Source of the DNA: an uncultured Ruminococcus sp.
Lineage (GTDB): Bacteria > Bacillota > Clostridia > RUG12999
NCBI GenBank assembly: GCA_902784685.1
Contig: CACZWA010000004.1
Location: 1-37,093, forward strand
Direction of reading: 5' to 3'
Length of the DNA: 37,093 bases
Of this stretch, positions 1 to 7,376 are shown in pieces (the first letter of the stretch is position 1; each line of letters opens with the position of its first letter). Under the pieces are notes generated by a model, which saw only the letters and a program-made list of their open reading frames with translations, was not told the origin of the DNA and ran no database searches. A program made the position numbers and the translations under genes.

Positions 1-614
1 GCTGTTCCCGCGCAGACCTCACGAAGATTAAAGCTGCATATTTTACTTGCCATACCTACGGCTATGCCCTCGTTGGGGTTTACGATTATATTCGGAAACG
101 CAACGGGCAAAAGCGTGGGCTCTTTCATTGTGTTATCGTAATTATCCACAAAATCAACCGTATCTTTATCAATATCCCTGAAAACCTCATTACATATAGC
201 TTCAAGCTTTACTTCGGTGTATCTCGGCGCGGCATACGCCATATCGGACGAATATTTTTTACCGAAATTACCCTTTGAATCGACAAAGGGTACAAGAAGC
301 GATTCATTCGCCCTTGCAAGACGCACCATTGTTTCATAAATTGCGGCGTCACCGTGCGGATTAAGCTTCATGGTCTGCCCCACAACATTGGACGATTTTG
401 TTTTCGCGCCCGTTATAAGCCCCATTTTATACATTGTATAAAGGAGCTTTCTGTGAGAAGGCTTAAAGCCGTCAATTTCGGGAATAGCCCTTGAAACAAT
501 AACGCTCATGGCGTATGGCATATAGTTAGTTTCAAGAGTATCGCATATTTTTTGCTCAATAATTTTTTCTTCAATCGGAATCGGCTCCTGCGCCGTATTT
601 TTCTTTTTTGCCAT
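1..614 (-). CDS. Type IIA topoisomerase subunit A (GyrA/ParC family), 3' end beyond window
   Basis: This is the breakage-reunion subunit of a type IIA DNA topoisomerase, which cuts and reseals both DNA strands through a tyrosine. The first 204 codons are visible, starting MAKKKNTAQE; the rest lies left of position 1. The catalytic Tyr is in AAPRYTEVKL (about residue 132), and the quinolone-pocket region reads LNPHGDAAIYETMVRLA (about 85-101). Residues between these differ from classical GyrA (KSSNVVGQTMK), as in the divergent clostridial subunits usually labelled topoisomerase IV/gyrase A. The ATG at 614 follows a GGAAGGAAT ribosome site. It lies 31 bases downstream of the B subunit and is surely co-transcribed with it. 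GyrA versus ParC cannot be settled without the C-terminal domain. Confidence 0.93.
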   Translation of the reverse strand, partial: MAKKKNTAQEPIPIEEKIIEQKICDTLETNYMPYAMSVIVSRAIPEIDGFKPSHRKLLYTMYKMGLITGAKTKSSNVVGQTMKLNPHGDAAIYETMVRLARANESLLVPFVDSKGNFGKKYSSDMAYAAPRYTEVKLEAICNEVFRDIDKDTVDFVDNYDNTMKEPTLLPVAFPNIIVNPNEGIAVGMASKICSFNLREVCAGT

Positions 615-645
615 ATATTTTATTCATTCCTTCCAAAATGTGATA

Positions 646-2616
646 TTATTCAACATCAAGCATTTCCATATATTTGCCGCCGTTTTCAGCAATAAAATCT
701 TTTCTCGCCGGCAGATTTTCTCCGAGAAGTATATCAAACATTTGCTCTGTTGCTTCCGCATCCTCCGGCGTAACCTGAATAAGCCTTCTGGTTGCCGGGT
801 TCATTGTGCTTATGGACATCATATCGGGGTCGTTTTCACCGAGACCTTTCGAGCGGTGTACCGTGCATTTGCCGCCTATACGCTCTACAATCTCATTCTT
901 CTCCTTGTCGGTGTAGGCAAAGAAGGTTTCGTCCTTTGTTCTTACCTCAAAAAGCGGTGATTCGGCAATATACACATAGCCTTTTTCTATAAGAGTTGGT
1001 GTGAGCGCATAAATCATTGAAAGAATAAGCGTTCTAATCTGGTAACCGTCAACGTCCGCATCTGTGCAGATTATAACCTTGCTCCAGCGGAGATTATTTA
1101 TATCGAAGGTGTTTAAGTCCTTATTGTGTTTTGTTTTTATTTCAACTCCGCAGCCCAAAACACGCATAAGGTCGGTTATTATCTGACTTTTGAAAATTTT
1201 GTCGTAATCCGCTTTAAGGCAGTTGAGAATTTTGCCTCTTACGGGTATAACAGCCTGAAATTCACTGTTTCTTGCAAGCTTAACAGAGGTAAGAGCCGAG
1301 TCGCCCTCAACAATGTAAACCTCTCTGCGGCTTACATCTTTTGTTCGGCAATCCACAAATTTTTCAACACGGTTTGTAATATCAATATTTGAGGAAAGCT
1401 GTTTTTTTATGTTTAGCCTTGTTTTTTCGGCCGATTCACGGCTGCGCTTGTTGACAAGCACCTGACCCGCAATTTTTTCGGCATCAAGCTTGTTTTCAAT
1501 AAAGTAAACCTCTAAATTATGCCTTAAAGATTCTGTCATAAACTCCTGAATAAACTTGTTGTTTATTGCCTTTTTGGTCTGGTTTTCATAGCTCGTAAGA
1601 GTTGAAAAAGAGTTTATAATAAGAATAAGGCTGTCTTGTACGTCCTGAAAAGTTATTTTCTGCTCGTTTTTCGTATATTTATTATTTGTTTTAAGGTATT
1701 GGTCTATCGCATACACAAAGGCATTTTTAACCGCTTTATCGGGCGCGCCGCCGTATTCAAGCCAGCTTGAGTTATGGTAATACTCTATAAGGTTGGCAGT
1801 ATTGTTAAAACAGAAAGCAACGCTCATTTTAACCTTATATTCGGGCTTGTCATCACGGTCTTTTCCGCTTCCTTCCGTACTGAAAGAATGTACGGGAGTA
1901 AGCTCTGTATCCCCTGAAATTTCTTTGGCGTATTCGTTAATTCCGTCGGCATAGTAATATTCCGAGATTTCCATGCCGTCCTCGGTCTCGTTATAGAATA
2001 CAAATTTAAGCCCGGAATTTACTATCGCCTGCCTTTTGAGCGTACTTTTAAAGTATTCGGCGCTCACATTTATATCCGTGAAAACTTCAATATCGGGCTT
2101 CCACCTTATTTTTGTTCCTGTTTTTTTGCCCTTTATTTCGGTCTTTGTAAGTCCGCCGATATTCTCGCCCTTTTCAAAATGCAAATCAAACCTTGTTCCG
2201 TCACGGGTAACGGTTACATCCATATATTCGGAAGAATACTGCGTGGCACAGCTTCCCAGACCGTTAAGACCGAGACTGTATTCGTAGTCTCCGCCCGCAA
2301 AGTTCTTATATTTTCCGCCTGCGTAAAGCTCGCAGAAAACAAGCTCCCAGTTATATCTTTTCTCACGCTCGTTATAATCGAGCGGTATGCCTCTGCCGTG
2401 GTCCGTTACCTCTATTGAGCCGTCAAGATATTTGGTAACCTCAATTATATCGCCGTAGCCTTCACGGGCTTCATCAATAGAGTTTGACAAAATCTCAAAG
2501 ACTGCGTGTTCACAGCCCTCAAGGCCGTCCGAGCCGAAAATTACCGCCGGGCGAAGTCTTACTCTGTCCGCTCCCTTGAGCGACGTTATACTGTCGTTAT
2601 CATATTTTCCTGCCAT
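646..2616 (-). CDS. Type IIA topoisomerase subunit B (GyrB/ParE family)
   Basis: This is the ATPase/Toprim partner of the preceding A subunit. A GHKL ATPase N-terminus carries the N-box LSNSIDEA (about 47-54, counting from the upstream ATG), DHGRGIP (about 76) and the lid LNGLGS. The transducer lysine is in ENQTKK (about 349-353). The Toprim domain has VEGDSA (about 440-445), DADVDG (523-528) and SKGLGE. About 656 residues matches clostridial ParE-like proteins. An upstream ATG at 2628 lies one base after AAGGAG, too close. The ATG at 2616 (MAGKYDNDSI) sits 13 bases from it and matches the usual family start, so I chose it. A consensus sigma-A promoter precedes the gene. Confidence 0.93.
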   Translation of the reverse strand: MAGKYDNDSITSLKGADRVRLRPAVIFGSDGLEGCEHAVFEILSNSIDEAREGYGDIIEVTKYLDGSIEVTDHGRGIPLDYNEREKRYNWELVFCELYAGGKYKNFAGGDYEYSLGLNGLGSCATQYSSEYMDVTVTRDGTRFDLHFEKGENIGGLTKTEIKGKKTGTKIRWKPDIEVFTDINVSAEYFKSTLKRQAIVNSGLKFVFYNETEDGMEISEYYYADGINEYAKEISGDTELTPVHSFSTEGSGKDRDDKPEYKVKMSVAFCFNNTANLIEYYHNSSWLEYGGAPDKAVKNAFVYAIDQYLKTNNKYTKNEQKITFQDVQDSLILIINSFSTLTSYENQTKKAINNKFIQEFMTESLRHNLEVYFIENKLDAEKIAGQVLVNKRSRESAEKTRLNIKKQLSSNIDITNRVEKFVDCRTKDVSRREVYIVEGDSALTSVKLARNSEFQAVIPVRGKILNCLKADYDKIFKSQIITDLMRVLGCGVEIKTKHNKDLNTFDINNLRWSKVIICTDADVDGYQIRTLILSMIYALTPTLIEKGYVYIAESPLFEVRTKDETFFAYTDKEKNEIVERIGGKCTVHRSKGLGENDPDMMSISTMNPATRRLIQVTPEDAEATEQMFDILLGENLPARKDFIAENGGKYMEMLDVE

Positions 2617-2681
2617 TAATTTTTCCATGCTCCTTTTTACTTATATACAAGGTATAGTATGCCAATAATACTCTATATAAT

Positions 2682-2710
2682 ATAATACCCCAAAATTTGG
2701 AGTTTGTCAA
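2682..2710 (-). promoter_or_regulatory. Sigma-A promoter of the topoisomerase B/A operon
   Basis: On the minus strand TTGACA (2710-2705) is followed after exactly 17 bases by TATTAT (2687-2682). This predicts a start near 2675 and a leader of about 60 bases before the B-subunit gene. No other promoter is evident between the topoisomerase genes and the upstream gene that ends at 2775. Confidence 0.7.
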
Positions 2711-2774
2711 GCGTTTAATATAAAATTTGCGTACATAAGTTCGTAGTTTATGCGACAATTTTTACTTCATTACT

Positions 2775-3194
2775 TTAATTATTGCTTAAATCCGTTAACA
2801 TAATTTTTTCTGCCACAAGCTGGTTATCTTCATTATAGTGACACTGAACAACAATGCTCTCGCCCATCTCAACTTTTTCCGCAAATTTGCGTTCTCTGTC
2901 ACCCTCTATACGAAGCTGATATACCTCACCGTTTTCGTCAGTAACCTCAAAGGAATTTGTATCAATCATTCCTTCAAAGGTACATTTCACAAAATATGTT
3001 TTAAAATCATCAAACGTCTCATGCTTGATTTCATCTCCGTGTTTTTCAGGCGGAAGTTTATTTTCCGTTCCCGCCTGAACATCAGTCTTTGTGAGAGGTT
3101 GAAGTGATGCCTTGTATGCATAAGTAAACCCAAAAACAGCAGCGGCAACAAGAATAACAGCAACTATAATCGCTGTAATTTTATTTTTTACCAT
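2775..3194 (-). CDS. Small membrane-anchored extracytoplasmic protein, function unknown
   Basis: I do not recognise this 139-residue protein. It has an N-terminal hydrophobic helix (about residues 5-27, ITAIIVAVILVAAAVFGF) that acts as a signal anchor. A short polar linker follows, then a compact soluble domain of about 85 residues ending VAEKIML. The domain reads like a small beta-rich fold (SFEVTDENGEVYQLRIEG, then VQCHYNEDNQ) that could resemble an OB fold, but that is only an impression. The ATG at 3194 lies 6 bases after AGGTG. A GTG nine bases upstream would overlap that site and is less likely. It lies 62 bases downstream of prs with a GC-rich hairpin between, so it is probably the last gene of the glmU-prs unit. 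Confidence 0.75.
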   Translation of the reverse strand: MVKNKITAIIVAVILVAAAVFGFTYAYKASLQPLTKTDVQAGTENKLPPEKHGDEIKHETFDDFKTYFVKCTFEGMIDTNSFEVTDENGEVYQLRIEGDRERKFAEKVEMGESIVVQCHYNEDNQLVAEKIMLTDLSNN

Positions 3195-3211
3195 AAAAAT
3201 CACCTGTCCTT

Positions 3212-3246
3212 TCTTTTACAGACGGCACAGGCAATTATATGCCGTG
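3212..3246 (-). other. GC-rich hairpin between prs and the downstream gene
   Basis: ACGGCA and TGCCGT arms about 12 bases apart, plus outer CTGT/ACAG arms, can pair across most of the 62-base gap. No run of T follows on the minus strand, so this is not a convincing terminator. It may be a processing or stabilising hairpin at the 3' end of prs. Confidence 0.3.
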
Positions 3247-3256
3247 CACTGTAAAA

Positions 3257-4219
3257 TTATTCATAAAGCGGGCTTATTGCAACGTCTTCGTAAATTCTCT
3301 TAATTGCTTCTGCGCAAATGGGAGCTACTGAAAGCTGCTTGATTTTTGAAATCTGTTTTTCTTTCGGAAGGTCAATTGTATCAAGCATTACAAGCTCTTT
3401 TATCGGAGAAGCTTCAAGTCTTTCGATAGCAGGTCCCGAAAGTACGGCGTGCGTACAAGCGGCATGAACCTCTTTTGCGCCTCTGTCAATAAGCGCCTGA
3501 GCGCCTATTGTAATTGTGCCGGCAGTATCAATCATATCATCAACCATAATACAATATTTATCTTTAATATCGCCAATAACGTTCATAACCTCAGAAACGT
3601 TTGGTTTCGGACGGCGCTTGTCTACAATTGCAAACGGAACGCCGAGCTTCTGTGCAAACTGTCTTGCCCTGCCAACGCTTCCGTGGTCGGGCGAAACAAT
3701 GCAGACATCGCTCATAATTTCTTTAAATTTACCCTTAAAATGTCCTGCAAGAATCGGTACTCCGAACAGGTGGTCAACAGGAATATTAAAGAAGCCCTGA
3801 ATCTGCGGTACATGAAGGTCTATTGTAAGCACTCTGTCCGCACCTGCAACCGTAATAAGGTCTGCAACAAGCTTTGCCGAAATCGGGTCTCTGGCTCTTG
3901 CCTTTCTGTCCTGACGGGCATATCCGTAATACGGAATAACAGCTGTTATTTTAGCCGCCGAAGCACGTTTTAAAGCGTCTATCATAATAAGAAGCTCCAT
4001 AAGGTTGTCGTTGACCGGAAGGCTTGTTGACTGAATAATAAATACCTCCGAGCCTCGAACGGTTTCGTTAATGTTTACGCAAATTTCTCCGTCGCTGAAG
4101 GTTTTAACCTCGGCGTTGCCAAGAGGAATTTGAAGTCTCGCCGCAATTTCTTTGGCAAGCTTTTTGTGGGAATTTCCGGCAAAGATTTTAATGTTTTTTC
4201 CGTGAGTTGTTGATGCCAT
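3257..4219 (-). CDS. prs: Ribose-phosphate pyrophosphokinase (PRPP synthetase)
   Basis: This enzyme makes 5-phosphoribosyl-1-pyrophosphate from ribose-5-phosphate and ATP, feeding purine, pyrimidine, His, Trp and NAD synthesis in the cytoplasm. The 320-residue length is typical. Visible signatures are FSDGEICV (41-48), the ATP-loop segment [17 protein letters not shown] (100-116), [11 protein letters not shown] (134-144) and the PRPP-binding loop [10 protein letters not shown] (226-235). The ATG follows AAAGGAAATG. It is downstream of glmU in the order common in Firmicutes. The 152-base gap to glmU holds only a weak promoter candidate (a TACAAT box without a good -35), so co-transcription with glmU is likely. 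Confidence 0.97.
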   Translation of the reverse strand: MASTTHGKNIKIFAGNSHKKLAKEIAARLQIPLGNAEVKTFSDGEICVNINETVRGSEVFIIQSTSLPVNDNLMELLIMIDALKRASAAKITAVIPYYGYARQDRKARARDPISAKLVADLITVAGADRVLTIDLHVPQIQGFFNIPVDHLFGVPILAGHFKGKFKEIMSDVCIVSPDHGSVGRARQFAQKLGVPFAIVDKRRPKPNVSEVMNVIGDIKDKYCIMVDDMIDTAGTITIGAQALIDRGAKEVHAACTHAVLSGPAIERLEASPIKELVMLDTIDLPKEKQISKIKQLSVAPICAEAIKRIYEDVAISPLYE

Positions 4220-4371
4220 GAATTTTCATTTCCTTTCGTTTTTAAGTCTGCGCCTTCCGTTCATAACATCCGTTTTCACGTTCATTGTACCTTTTAAAGA
4301 CATCCCTTGAACCTTCAACCATTATGCCGGCGACCGCAGCTTATATTAATAACTGAGCTTATTACTCAATG

Positions 4372-5739
4372 TTATTCACCGTATTTTTTTGTCCGCCACT
4401 TTTCTTTAACGGTCTGGCGGCTTCTCGCAATTGCAAGAGCGTCACCCGGAACGTCCTCGGTAATGGTCGAACCTGCGGCGGTGTAAGCGCCTTCGCCTAC
4501 GGTAACGGGAGCAACGAGATTTGTGTTGCAGCCGATAAACGCACCGTCTTTAATGGTTGTTCTGTGTTTCTTTTTACTGTCGTAGTTTACGGTAACCGTT
4601 CCGCATCCGAAATTAACTCCCGAACCGACATCACTGTCACCGACATATGTAAGGTGGGCTATTTTTGTGCCTTCGCCCACAGTTGAATTTTTAACTTCAA
4701 CAAAATCGCCTACTTTAACCTTATCTGCAATCACGCAGTTAGGTCTTACATAAGCGTAAGGTCCCATAGCGACATTTTTTCCCACTTTACTGCTGACAAC
4801 TGTTGAAGCGTTGATTTCGCTTCCGTCGCCGATTTCGCAATCCTTAAGATTTGCATTCGGACCTATAATGCAGCCGCTTCCTATAACGCAGCCTTCGCCT
4901 ATTATACTTCCCGGAAGAACGGTTGTGTCGGCGCCTATTTTAACATCTGCGCCTATATAGGTGTTTTCGGGATCAATTATTGTAACGCCCGAAAGCATAT
5001 GCGCTTCATTTATACGTTTTCTCATTACTCTCTCCGCCTGAGAAAGCTGAACCATATTGTTTATGCCCATAAGCTCGTTTATATCGGGAATTTTAAAAGC
5101 TCCTACCTCGTAACCGTTTTCGAGCAAAATTGCAAGTGTATCGGTTAGATAATATTCACCTGCGGCGTTCTCGTTGCTGAGGTTTGATATAACCGCCCTT
5201 AAAAGCGCAGTATCAAAGCAGTAAGAACCTGAATTTATTTCCTTTATTTTGCGTTGTGCGGGGCTTGCGTCCTTTTCCTCCACAATGCCAAGTACACTGC
5301 CGCTTTCACTCCTTAAAATTCTGCCGTAGCCCTTGGGGTCGTCAATATCGGCGGTTATTACCGTTGCGGCGCAGCGGCTTTTTATATGAAAATCTGCCGC
5401 GGCCTTTAATGTTTCCTCCGTAATAAGCGGAGCGTCGCCGCAAAGAACTATGACAACGCCGCCGTCGGGTATTTTTTCAAGAGCAACCGCAGCGGCGTGT
5501 CCCGTGCCGAGCTGTTGCCGTTGAACGGCGTATTCCTTATCCTCGCCGAGAGTGGATATAACCTGCTCACGGCGGTTTCCTACAACTGTTATTATTTTAT
5601 CCGTACATATTTTTTCAGCCTGTGAATATACCCAGTTTATCATCGGTTTTCCGCAGACCTTATGAACGACTTTTGCTTTTGAGGATTTCATTCTTGTACC
5701 GCTTCCTGCGGCAAGAATAATAGCTGAAATATTGCTCAT
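4372..5739 (-). CDS. glmU: Bifunctional UDP-GlcNAc pyrophosphorylase / glucosamine-1-P acetyltransferase
   Basis: GlmU acetylates glucosamine-1-phosphate and couples it to UTP to make UDP-GlcNAc, the precursor of peptidoglycan and other glycans. The N-terminal nucleotidyltransferase has LAAGSGTRMKS (9-19) and the C-terminal half is a left-handed beta-helix of hexapeptide repeats from about residue 250. The acetyltransferase tail reads CGTVTVNYDSKKKHRTTI and AAGSTITEDVPGDALAIARS. The chosen ATG at 5739 gives 455 residues, the usual family length, and follows AAGGGG. An in-frame ATG 28 codons upstream would place the promoter inside the gene and is rejected. A promoter with an overlapping inverted repeat lies just upstream. 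Confidence 0.96.
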   Translation of the reverse strand: MSNISAIILAAGSGTRMKSSKAKVVHKVCGKPMINWVYSQAEKICTDKIITVVGNRREQVISTLGEDKEYAVQRQQLGTGHAAAVALEKIPDGGVVIVLCGDAPLITEETLKAAADFHIKSRCAATVITADIDDPKGYGRILRSESGSVLGIVEEKDASPAQRKIKEINSGSYCFDTALLRAVISNLSNENAAGEYYLTDTLAILLENGYEVGAFKIPDINELMGINNMVQLSQAERVMRKRINEAHMLSGVTIIDPENTYIGADVKIGADTTVLPGSIIGEGCVIGSGCIIGPNANLKDCEIGDGSEINASTVVSSKVGKNVAMGPYAYVRPNCVIADKVKVGDFVEVKNSTVGEGTKIAHLTYVGDSDVGSGVNFGCGTVTVNYDSKKKHRTTIKDGAFIGCNTNLVAPVTVGEGAYTAAGSTITEDVPGDALAIARSRQTVKEKWRTKKYGE

Positions 5740-5771
5740 GATTTTACCCCTTCCTTTTATTTTTTGGGAGA

Positions 5772-5795
5772 GTACAATATCCACTATTATTGTAC
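5772..5795. repeat. Perfect inverted repeat over the glmU promoter, candidate operator
   Basis: GTACAATA (5772-5779) and TATTGTAC (5788-5795) are exact reverse complements separated by 8 bases. The element covers the -10 box and predicted start of glmU, the position of a repressor operator. As RNA it could also form a hairpin at the very 5' end of the message. I cannot name a regulator. Confidence 0.45.
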
Positions 5796-5817
5796 CATAT
5801 ATAAAAGGAAAATTCAA
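5789..5817 (-). promoter_or_regulatory. Sigma-A promoter of glmU
   Basis: On the minus strand TTGAAT (5817-5812), a 17-base spacer and TACAAT (5794-5789) predict a start near 5782, about 43 bases before the glmU ATG. The -10 box lies inside one arm of an inverted repeat (5772-5795). Confidence 0.6.
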
Positions 5818-5877
5818 CCGCATTTTAAAAAAATAATTACCAAAAACAGTTTTATATTTTTGTGCTTTTTTGTAAGA

Positions 5878-5906
5878 TTGACATTACCGCAAAATTGTTG
5901 TACAAT
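5878..5906 (+). promoter_or_regulatory. Consensus sigma-A promoter upstream of the ECF sigma gene
   Basis: TTGACA (5878-5883), a 17-base spacer and TACAAT (5901-5906) make a near-perfect housekeeping promoter on the plus strand. It predicts a leader of about 70 bases before the sigma factor gene at 5983. Confidence 0.65.
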
Positions 5907-5930
5907 TAATATAATAAAATAAAAAATTTT

Positions 5931-5957
5931 TGAAACCTTTTGTCGCTTTGCAGGGTA
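5931..5957 (+). promoter_or_regulatory. ECF-type promoter candidate (autoregulation)
   Basis: TGAAACCTTTT at 5931-5941 resembles the AAC-containing -35 element of ECF sigma factors, and GGTAT follows 17 bases after TGAAAC (5954-5958). The spacing and boxes are close to the Bacillus sigma-W type (TGAAAC, about 16, CGTA). A start near 5964 would leave about 20 bases including the ribosome site. This fits an ECF gene controlling its own promoter downstream of a basal sigma-A promoter. Confidence 0.45.
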
Positions 5958-5982
5958 TTATTAACGGAGGGAGGAGAAGCGT

Positions 5983-6456
5983 ATGTGCATTTCACGGAGT
6001 GAAATGACGGAAAAATACTACGATATGGTTTACAGGCTTGCGCTGTCACGCACAAAAAGCCGCACTCACGCCGAAGATGTTTCGCAGGAGGTTTTCCTTC
6101 GGTTTTTAAAAACCGACAAGGTTTTTGAAAGCGAAGAGCATATTAAAGCGTGGCTTATAAAAGTTACGATAAACCGCAGTAAAAGTGTTTTTTCCGACCT
6201 TTGGTTAAAGCGCACGGTACCTCTTGATGAGGAAATACCATTTTCTTCTCCCAAGCTTAGCGAAGTGTATTTTGCCGTTTTAAATCTCCCTCCAAAATAT
6301 AAAACGGCATTACACCTCTTTTACTACGAAGATATGTCCGTTAAAAGCATTGCGGAGTGCCTCGGAGAAAAAGAAGCAACGGTTAAAACCTTGCTTCACA
6401 GAGGACGTAAAATGCTTAAAAAAACGCTTGACGGGAGGTATGACGATGAACTTTAA
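5983..6456 (+). CDS. ECF-family RNA polymerase sigma factor
   Basis: This 157-residue sigma-70 relative has only regions 2 and 4, as in extracytoplasmic-function sigma factors. Region 2 includes YYDMVYRLALSRT (about 12-24) and AEDVSQEVFLRFL (about 30-42). Region 4 is the helix-turn-helix YYEDMSVKSIAECLG, then EKEATVKTLLHRGRKMLK near the end. The ATG at 5983 follows GGAGGGAGGAG. Its 3' end overlaps the next gene by 11 bases, the coupling expected of a sigma/anti-sigma pair. It is expected to drive transcription of its own operon and perhaps other envelope genes, but the signal it answers to is not visible. Confidence 0.92.
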   Translation: MCISRSEMTEKYYDMVYRLALSRTKSRTHAEDVSQEVFLRFLKTDKVFESEEHIKAWLIKVTINRSKSVFSDLWLKRTVPLDEEIPFSSPKLSEVYFAVLNLPPKYKTALHLFYYEDMSVKSIAECLGEKEATVKTLLHRGRKMLKKTLDGRYDDEL

Positions 6457-7363
6457 AAGCCTTTACAAAGCCGCAAACAACGAGCTTGAAACAAACAAAG
6501 AAAAAGCGCTTGAACAAATCTTTTTAAAGGCGGAAGGTCAATCTCCGTCACCCCAAAAGCATAGGTTTTACCGCACACCTGCTGTGGCGGCGGCTTGTGT
6601 GGCAGTATTTATTTTGTGTTTTGGCGCTGTAAATCACTTTTCCGATTTTACGGACGAAAAAAACACCACGCTTGACAGCAACACCCTAAAAAATATTATT
6701 GAAGCCGACAAAGCGGAAATAAAAGGTGATGTCTCCTCTCCTTCCGCAGAGGGCGGCGCCGACGGCGAAACGGAGGAAATTGCCGCACCCGAAAACACGG
6801 CAGATACCCCTCCGGTCAAAAACAATTCAGACGAAAAACAAGACGAAAAAAAAGAGTTTTCCAAAGAAGAAAAGGCCGAAATATCCGAAACGGACGTTTT
6901 GGAAGCCGAACCTAATACGGAAGAAGTTCCCCTCAAAAGTATTCCCTCTGCGGAAGCGTCAAGTAACAGCGAAACGGCAGAGGAGGACGGCGAGGACCTT
7001 TCTCTCTCCGAAAATCCCGATGACATGGCGCGCTCCATATATGCAGAAAGCGCCGAAAGCTACTCTGCGGGCGGCGGCATGCGTGACGGAGGCTCGAGCG
7101 GAGTCATGATGAACAAAATTGCGAATTTGCCCCTTACCGTAAACGCAACCTGCCTTTCGTACAGCGGCGGCGTGCTTACCCTAAACGACTCTGTTTACGG
7201 CAAAATTACCGTTCATTTAGATGAAACCACGGATATTTTCACAGTTGACGGCGAAAAAATCAAAGCAAGCGAAATAAAAACAGGGGCTTCGCTGACGGTA
7301 ACCTACTCTGAGCCGCCCGAAAACGGCAGTGCGAATATAACAAAAATAGTGATACACGATTAA
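6446..7363 (+). CDS. Putative membrane anti-sigma factor with acidic extracytoplasmic linker
   Basis: This 305-residue single-pass membrane protein is encoded immediately after and overlapping the ECF sigma gene, so it is probably its anti-sigma factor. Residues 1-45 form a short cytoplasmic segment (NFKSLYKAANNELETNKEKALEQ is helical) without a zinc-binding HxxxCxxC motif. A transmembrane helix follows at about 50-70 (VAAACVAVFILCFGAVNHF). Next come about 130 residues of Glu/Ser/Pro/Asn-rich, probably disordered sequence. The C-terminal domain of about 75 residues (LTLNDSVYGKITVHLDETT) looks like a small beta fold. The ATG at 6446 lies 7 bases after GGGAGG; an ATG at 6440 is too close. No homologue is recognised by name; the role is inferred from position and topology. 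Confidence 0.7.
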   Translation: MNFKSLYKAANNELETNKEKALEQIFLKAEGQSPSPQKHRFYRTPAVAAACVAVFILCFGAVNHFSDFTDEKNTTLDSNTLKNIIEADKAEIKGDVSSPSAEGGADGETEEIAAPENTADTPPVKNNSDEKQDEKKEFSKEEKAEISETDVLEAEPNTEEVPLKSIPSAEASSNSETAEEDGEDLSLSENPDDMARSIYAESAESYSAGGGMRDGGSSGVMMNKIANLPLTVNATCLSYSGGVLTLNDSVYGKITVHLDETTDIFTVDGEKIKASEIKTGASLTVTYSEPPENGSANITKIVIHD

Positions 7364-7376
7364 GGAGGAATTTTTT

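Noticed and set aside
4220-4371. A separate promoter for prs
   Set aside because: A TACAAT box exists near 4285 on the minus strand, but the hexamer at 16-17 bases is a poor -35 (TTCAAG/GTTCAA); not strong enough to list.
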